This document shows positions 57,937-64,000 of a stretch of DNA of 64,000 nucleotides, one piece after another. Positions within the stretch are counted from its first letter, which is position 1. Each line of letters begins with the position of its first letter. The DNA comes from Trochalopteron elliotii (Eukaryota; Chordata; Aves; Passeriformes; Leiothrichidae): contig JANPWX010000152.1 of the NCBI GenBank assembly GCA_024734555.1, forward strand, positions 20,910-84,909, in the 5' to 3' direction. The notes under the pieces were generated by a model. It saw only the letters and a program-made list of their open reading frames with translations. It had not been told where the DNA came from and did not search any database. Both the position numbers and the translations under genes were made by a program.

Positions 57937-58510
57937 TGTGGGGTTTTTATCTTTTTCTCTTCTGTTAAGAGGCAAGATTAAAGCTCAGGAGATGCAGTTT
58001 CATGTTTGGACTCAGATGTTTATTAATTGTTATCTCTAGTACCGTCTCACAAGTTGTGAGTTTTACCTAACAAAGTAGAAAATGGCTCTGTCTCTAACTC
58101 TTTCCAAGGTCTTTTAAGCACATATTGTCCAATACTGAGATGACACCTGCATTTTTTTTACTTTTAACCCAACAACCAACCACCCGTGGTCCACAAGGTG
58201 GATTTTTCTACCCAATTACAAAACACCACCCAGACCCATGAAGAAGAAAGTGAAAAAGAAGAACTTAGCTTATGCCCTAATCCTCCATCTTGCTTTATAT
58301 ATATATTACTATATACTAAAACCTTAAACCCGCAGTTTTTCACCCTGTGATATCACACACTTCTATCCAAACCACACACCTATAATCCCAGTGCTGTCAC
58401 TCAATTTTGGAAGCCTTTTCCACGGCCTGAGGTCAAATGCAGTGTTTGCTTGAGGGTCAGTGCCTGTCAGCACACAAAGCCTGGTATTCTCAGCTTCTAA
58501 GGTTCCAACA
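57937..58510 (-). mobile_element. Solo LTR (copy B), related to copy A
   Basis: This 574-bp copy of the element at 47661 is in the same orientation (TGTGGGG at the left, GGTTCCAACA at the right). The flanks are AGCATG before and AGCATC after, a duplication matching at five of six bases and different from copy A. The minus-strand TATA-like signal is rc of 58293-58301 and AATAAA is rc of 58019-58024. Copies A and B match at most positions by eye, with scattered substitutions and small indels. The distinct duplications show two independent insertions, each reduced to a solo LTR. Confidence 0.87.
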
Positions 58511-59939
58511 AGCATCCACAGAGTGCTTTCTCCCTCTTAGCTTTCTGAGGAGCTTGAGGGAGCAAGGGTGAGAAATAAACCTGGGAGAGATTCAGGTGTT
58601 GCTGCTTTTTGTGAGGACAGGTCTGTTGGGTGATGTGCAGAGTGTGAGCACTGATAATGGAGTATACACTTCTGGCAGCTGTCTGTGACAGAAACGTGCC
58701 CATGGCAGCTTCCTGGAACCTGGATCCTGCTCCCCAAGGAGGCATTAATTAATTAATCTGTGGAGATGGATTTTAGAGGATATACTACTTTCTAGGATTT
58801 GAGGTGGGAAAGGAGGGTTGAATTAAACGTGAAGGAAATAAGCTGAGTCAAGTTCCATAATTGTTTCATTATGGTCACCACTCACTGTCTGGTGGATAAA
58901 CTCAACCACCTTAATAAATTTGGGGGGCTGCAGTACACTGAACTTGCTGTAGGAAAAGTTGGAGAGATAGCAACTACACCTCACAGAAACATTCAAATCA
59001 TACACTGAGGCTGCATTTCACAGTTCCAGCTGCTGCCCTGTGGGTCACTGTAGCTTTCCTGTGCTTGTTCTGAATTCTAAATATTGTCTTGTAAGCTCTT
59101 GGCTTTGGTCTGTTGCTTGGTGCTTCGTGAGAAGCTCTGCTAAAATGTTTTAATGTATATGATAGGATAAACCTTGGAAGATGATGATAGAACTTCAAGT
59201 CTTTGTAGTGTCATGTACGTGATTTAGCTGCTTTGGTTATGTGAGATAACAAGTATTAAAACTAATTACTGACATCCATATGAGCTCCTCCAGTAGCAGT
59301 GCAGGAAGAGAGCAAAGAGAGAGTTATTTTTTGGAAGAATTTCTGTGTCAGGCTGCATTGTTTCCTAAGCCATAAAACGAGCTGAGCCATACACAGTTGC
59401 TGCTGTGAGGTCTCTGCTCTGGTACTGCTGCTGTGCCCAGCACCTGCCTCTGACCACCTGCTCTCACTCAGTCCAAAACATCCAAAAATGAAATTCAAAC
59501 CGCAAAAAATGCCTCAGAAAGAACTGCCCCATCCCATCCAACCACACAGTCATCCTCAAGCTGTTCTCTAAAATAAGCCTTGCACTGAGTAATATGGAAG
59601 GGCAGACGAGTAGGGGGCCAAACAGCCTGGTGATCTTTCTTCCTTATAAATCAGTGCTGGAAAAATTATCTTTTATTTAGAGTGGGGATTCAAAAGTCTG
59701 TCTGCATTCTCACTTATTTCTAGTTATATTGCAGATGTTTTCTGCTGGAAATCTTCATGGTTTCAGATGTGACTGCATCTGAATTTATCCTCTATTTATT
59801 TTCCTTCACTTCACTAGAAAAAATTTGTCTTTATTGTCTCATTAGAAGACCTGGTTCCAATGTAGTGAAGCAAAGCGTTGCTTTTTTTGTGCTTATTTTT
59901 TTAGTAAAGTTAATGAACTATTTTCTGAAACACATGTAA

Positions 59940-60180
59940 AATACAATTACTAATATATTTTACTGCGTTATTTTTGACAACAGGCAGATAATTACCTTCA
60001 AAAAATAACAGATTTTAATCTAAATAAGTATCTAAATTATAGTCGTTGAGCTGTGAAGAAAAACAAATCCAGCTAATCCTTATTTGCATGTGCCAATTAG
60101 CTAAGTGTTAATCAATCTCCTATATAAATGAAAATGAGAAGACTCAGCTCTCTGGTAAGATAATATTTCCCATTAACAAC
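59940..60180. promoter_or_regulatory. Candidate conserved non-coding element
   Basis: The sequence contains AGATAATTACC, GATTTTAATCTAAATAAG, CTAATCC (Otx/Bicoid-like), TTATTTGCATGTG (octamer-like), CCAATTAGCTAAG, GTTAATCAATC (HNF1/PBX-like) and TAAGATAATATT. Such a cluster in repeat-free sequence is enhancer-like. Conservation was not tested. Confidence 0.32.
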
Positions 60181-61042
60181 AAGTAAAACCTCCTATTGCT
60201 ATTACAGGAGAAAAAAATTCCACTTCTCTTCCTGTTTGAAATGCCAATAAAACACAGCAATAAAACACATTTTTTTTAAAAAAATCAGTTTTTGCATACC
60301 TGTTTGTTGAGAAACTTTTGGTTAAAATGTTATGATGGCTTGTATGACTCGTGAGCACCAAAAAGAATGCAGGAATGGTGCAATAGACAAGCAGTTTTGT
60401 TCTCTGCCTTCTTTTCCCAGTGTTGCCTCCTAGTTTTGAAGGATATACCTTAGTACAGGCACCACTGCCTTGGAAGTAGGAGCCTAGTAAAAAAAAATCC
60501 CATATTGGGGATTGTGATGTTGAGAGTACAGTGTTTTATTTTATGGGGAAGCCAGGAATTTTGAAGTTTTTTTTTAGGTATCATGTATACGAATGTGAAA
60601 TAACTATGTATGTGCATTGCAAAGAAGTTGTGTGTGCCTATGTTTCTCCAAGATCTTTCATAGGATGGTACTTCCCTTGAAAATAAAAAAAAACCCCTGT
60701 GTTGATCCCACTCTGTGCAGAGGCAAGAGATGCAAACCAGGACTTAAAAGCAGTTCTGTGAGGATAAATGCCAGTTTACTCTGGTAATCTCTGGATGTTT
60801 CAGAGACACCACTACAAGGACAACAGGGCTCTGTCCAGCAGCCAGGAGGAATTCCTGCACATGCCAGCAATTGTCTCCATAAGCACAGGGATGTCAGACT
60901 TCCCATGCTGGAAGCACTGCCTGGTTTGTCAAACCACATCAGTGAACATGATTGTAAGCATGTGAATATCCCCAGGACTGTCTAAATAAATAACATTTCC
61001 ATGCTGACATGTATATCTCCATCTCCTTCACGCTGAGTTTGG

Positions 61043-61125
61043 TATAAGGTTTTGGTTTGTGGGGTTTTTGGTTTGGGTTTTTTCGGTGGGGGAAGGCTTT
61101 TTTTGTGGTTTGGTTGTTGGTTTAC
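61043..61125 (+). repeat. G/T-rich, strand-asymmetric low-complexity tract
   Basis: About 80 bp on the + strand are almost entirely G and T, with degenerate GGTTTGG and TTTTTGG words. It is probably decayed simple sequence. It is not a telomeric TTAGGG array. Confidence 0.75.
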
Positions 61126-64000
61126 CAGAGCAAATTCAGCTTTCAGATGTGTGTGTGCTTTCAAAGCTGAAACACGAAACAGCAGGCTCGTGTTGTGAGA
61201 AATGAACTTTTTCAGAAAGGTGTGCAGTGATCATGAAGTGATCAAAGATCATCTTTGGAAGGATTTTTCTGTGTTTGCTTGATGATTTCAGGCAGAATGT
61301 GATTTCATCCATATTTTCAAGTGTTTTAAAAGACAAAACTGAAACATTTTAGTTTGCTTTTTACTGTCTATATCAGTATATACTTTCACAAGAGATTGCA
61401 CATACACTTAGCATAAATGTTAGTGTTTTAAATATCATCGTAATTTGTACACTAAATTACAGTTCCATGCAGAGGAGGACAGTGGAGCCCATAATGTTTG
61501 TAGGCAAAGGGTAAAATTTGTGTGATACCTCTGTGAGTGCAAATGTATTTTTGCTAAAAAATGAATTTTATTTGAAAAGAAAGCAAAAGCTTTCTAGTCT
61601 GTTTGAAATTTCAAGGGCTGGCTTTAACATGTACAAGTACTCTCTGAAAATGTCAGCCTGGAAATTTGTTAGCAGGTGTCAGAATTTTGAGGAGTAAACG
61701 TATGCTCATGTAGAGTTTTAAAATTCAGGCGTCTATTGTAGCAAGCTATTCATTTCAAAAAAACCCACAAAACCCAAGAAAAATACACCCCTCTAAAAAA
61801 AGAGAAACAACACACTCTGTCCCTCCCCTCTGCAACTGGACAAGGGAAAGAAAATATAACAAAAAATAACCTTATGGGTTAAGGACAGAGAGATGTCATT
61901 CACCAAAGACTATCACAAGCAAAACAGACTCAACTTGGGTATGTTAATTGAATTTCTCACTTAAAGAATCAGTGGGATAATGAGAAGTGAAGTAAATCTT
62001 AAAGACAATGCTATGCAATAAAAGCTTTGTCTAGCCTGAGGATTTAAATACAGCATTGACAACATTTTCTTAAAATGCCTTCTTTTTAATTCTAAAATGT
62101 GAAATTCTGGAGTTTCTACTAAAAAATAACTGCACAACCATTTCCCCCTAACAAAAAAATAACAAAATTTCAGAAAGGACCCCATAACAACACTGGTAAA
62201 CTGGTGGTATTTGAGGCTTTAATTTTCCTGTTGGTGTTTTATGGGGAAAGAAGGACTGAACCTGAGTCAAGATTTAAATGCTGACAATAAACCACCCCCT
62301 CTCCCCCTATGTCTTTCTTCCTTGGAAACAGAAGTCTGTACAAAAACTCTCTCCTAGGTTTCATTAGTTCTTGAACTCGATATTGATCTCACACCAATCT
62401 GTGCTCAGTCCATTTGGCTAACTGGAACAGAATTACCCTTGATTGAGGGCAGCAAAGAGCTGCAGATCAGTTATCACCAATGAGTTATGTAAAATTACTC
62501 ATTCTCTTCTCAATGGGCTGCAGTTAATGCCCAAGTTAATCTGCTGCATGGCATGCCTATTATTTTTATTTTTTGTTTGTTTTCTGTGTTTTGAGAATTG
62601 TTAAAGCAGTAAAATAATTTCTTCATGCATCTCGTAGGAAAGACAGATGTGACTATTTTAGCCAAATTGTTGTGGAGGGTTCTTAAGACACTGAAATAAG
62701 ATATTATTCAAGTATATATGTATTTTCTGGTGTAGGGATGGAATCCTAGTTAATGCTGAATGAGTTTGTTGAGTTGATTGTTGTACTCACAGGAGTCTTT
62801 GTTTACCAACCCTAGTTTGTTTTATTGCTGTACAATGTGATGTGTGAGTAGGGGATAATTCAACACTCCTGATTTCCTTCTGGCCAGTCAAATATTCTTT
62901 GTTTGCTGTTGTTAGAGAGGTGAAAATGTGGAGCAGCTTCGGGAAGATTTTCCAGTGCTGAACTCTGTGAACATCTTTCCACACTTCTTGGAGACTTGGG
63001 TTTCCATTAATTATTTTTCCACACAGCAAGTTGCTTTCAGAAGTATTCATGAGGGAAAACTTTCATTTTTAGAATAATATAGAGGAAAATGTGTGGAATT
63101 TCACCAAGTCCCCACATATAAAATGCTTAGTTATGAAAAAGTGTGATCTGTTTTTCAAGTTCATGTGGAATGTCAATGACTGAATTGCAAATATAACCCC
63201 ACTAATGAACAAACACCACATAACTTGTATGGGTCACTTCAAACTTTGCCTTGGTACCTGAAGTAAATGCAAAGAAAAGCAGTGAGATAGCTCTTTACCC
63301 ATCCTACTTAAATTAAAATTGAATAACCAAGTTCTTCAGTCCCCAAAACACCTTCTTGTCTCCCTCTGGACCTGACAACACCTTTGGTTTTCTTTCTTCT
63401 TGATTCCTCCAAGCTTTCTTCTTGCAGTTGTCATCAGCCTTGTTGATGTCTGTATCTCAGAAATTATTTGATATGTGGAGGAGAAATGATTTGATATGTT
63501 CTAGAGCCCATGACACACAGTGTCTTTCTTTTCAAGGGATAGAGGTTTACAAGACTCAGTTTTTCCAAATACCATTCCATACTACCTGGATTTCTTGATA
63601 TAAGGATATACTGAAAAGAAAGCCTCTGTTTCCCACCATGTGCCACAATTTGATATTTGCAGTGACTGGGAGTTAATGAGAAGGGACCTGTGCTTCAGCA
63701 GTCACTCGTGTTCAGTGGTTGGCTGACTTGGGGCTGCTGGCTAATAGAGAGGTCCTGATTTGATTTAAATGTCACAGCTAGGAAGAGGGAGCACGATAAA
63801 TATCATAAGTTCATCTAATATTGGGAATAGAAAGTGATCTGACAGTATTTAAAATGTCTTGCACACTCATATACAAAACAGCATGAATAAATTATTGTCA
63901 GATCCATGTGCTGTGGGGAAGAGAGATGAACTTTTAATTATTGTATCACAGGAATAAATTAGAAAAGAATGGTTTATTTTTCATGGATAGGGAACTGCCA

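Larger units (their letters stand above)
58511..64000. other. Gene-free region to window end
   Basis: No coding exon, RNA gene or dispersed repeat was recognised. The stretch contains a conserved-looking segment at 59940-60180, a G/T-rich asymmetric tract at about 61043-61125, and numerous short A/T runs. EPHA3, the expected next gene by synteny, was not seen. Confidence 0.5.

Noticed and set aside
47661..58510. A provirus bounded by the two related LTRs
   Set aside because: The two LTRs have different flanking duplications and no gag, pol or env remnant was recognised between them.
58511..64000. An EPHA3 exon near the right end
   Set aside because: Synteny predicts EPHA3 farther on, but no receptor-like coding segment with splice sites was seen, so nothing is claimed.

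Overview
The window looks like a bird chromosome, most likely from a songbird. Two vertebrate genes with normal GT-AG introns lie on the + strand. The dispersed repeats are CR1-type LINE 3' ends and avian-style solo LTRs. The two genes are recognisable as ZNF654 (Rlf/ZNF292-type zinc-finger protein) and C3orf38. They occur in the same order and orientation as on human chromosome 3p11, where the next gene is EPHA3 across a large desert. The gene-poor right-hand 47 kb fits that arrangement, although no EPHA3 exon was seen.

Layout. 1-9.0 kb holds the 3' half of ZNF654: an internal exon at 951-1092, a giant zinc-finger exon at 2597-4907, and a terminal exon from 5227 that adds only Ser-Ala-stop, followed by a long 3' UTR with several poly(A) signals (last strong one at 9005). 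9.0-12.3 kb is intergenic. It contains an antisense CR1 copy whose interior has expanded into a 48-bp VNTR, followed by a second minisatellite of alternating 37/41-bp units. 12.3-17.2 kb holds C3orf38: a CpG-island promoter, a first exon cut by a 100-N assembly gap, and two complete coding exons (13776-13984, 15348-15923).

17.2-64.0 kb has no recognisable protein-coding gene. It contains further CR1 fragments, an LTR-like element (about 25778-26359) beside an orphan CpG island (about 26690-27215), and an 800-bp minisatellite with A-B-C higher-order structure (35985-36830). It also holds two related solo LTRs 10 kb apart, each with its own target-site duplication, and several AT-rich, homeodomain-motif-rich stretches that may be conserved enhancers of a neighbouring developmental gene such as EPHA3.

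The two genes do not form a pathway that can be seen here; they are neighbours through ancient synteny. The main points for a second look are a well-formed C2H2 finger encoded out of frame just after the ZNF654 stop codon, the CR1-derived VNTR beside the C3orf38 promoter, the orphan CpG island, the higher-order minisatellite, and a minus-strand exon-like segment at 37979-38226. All calls come from reading the sequence; no searches or alignments were run.
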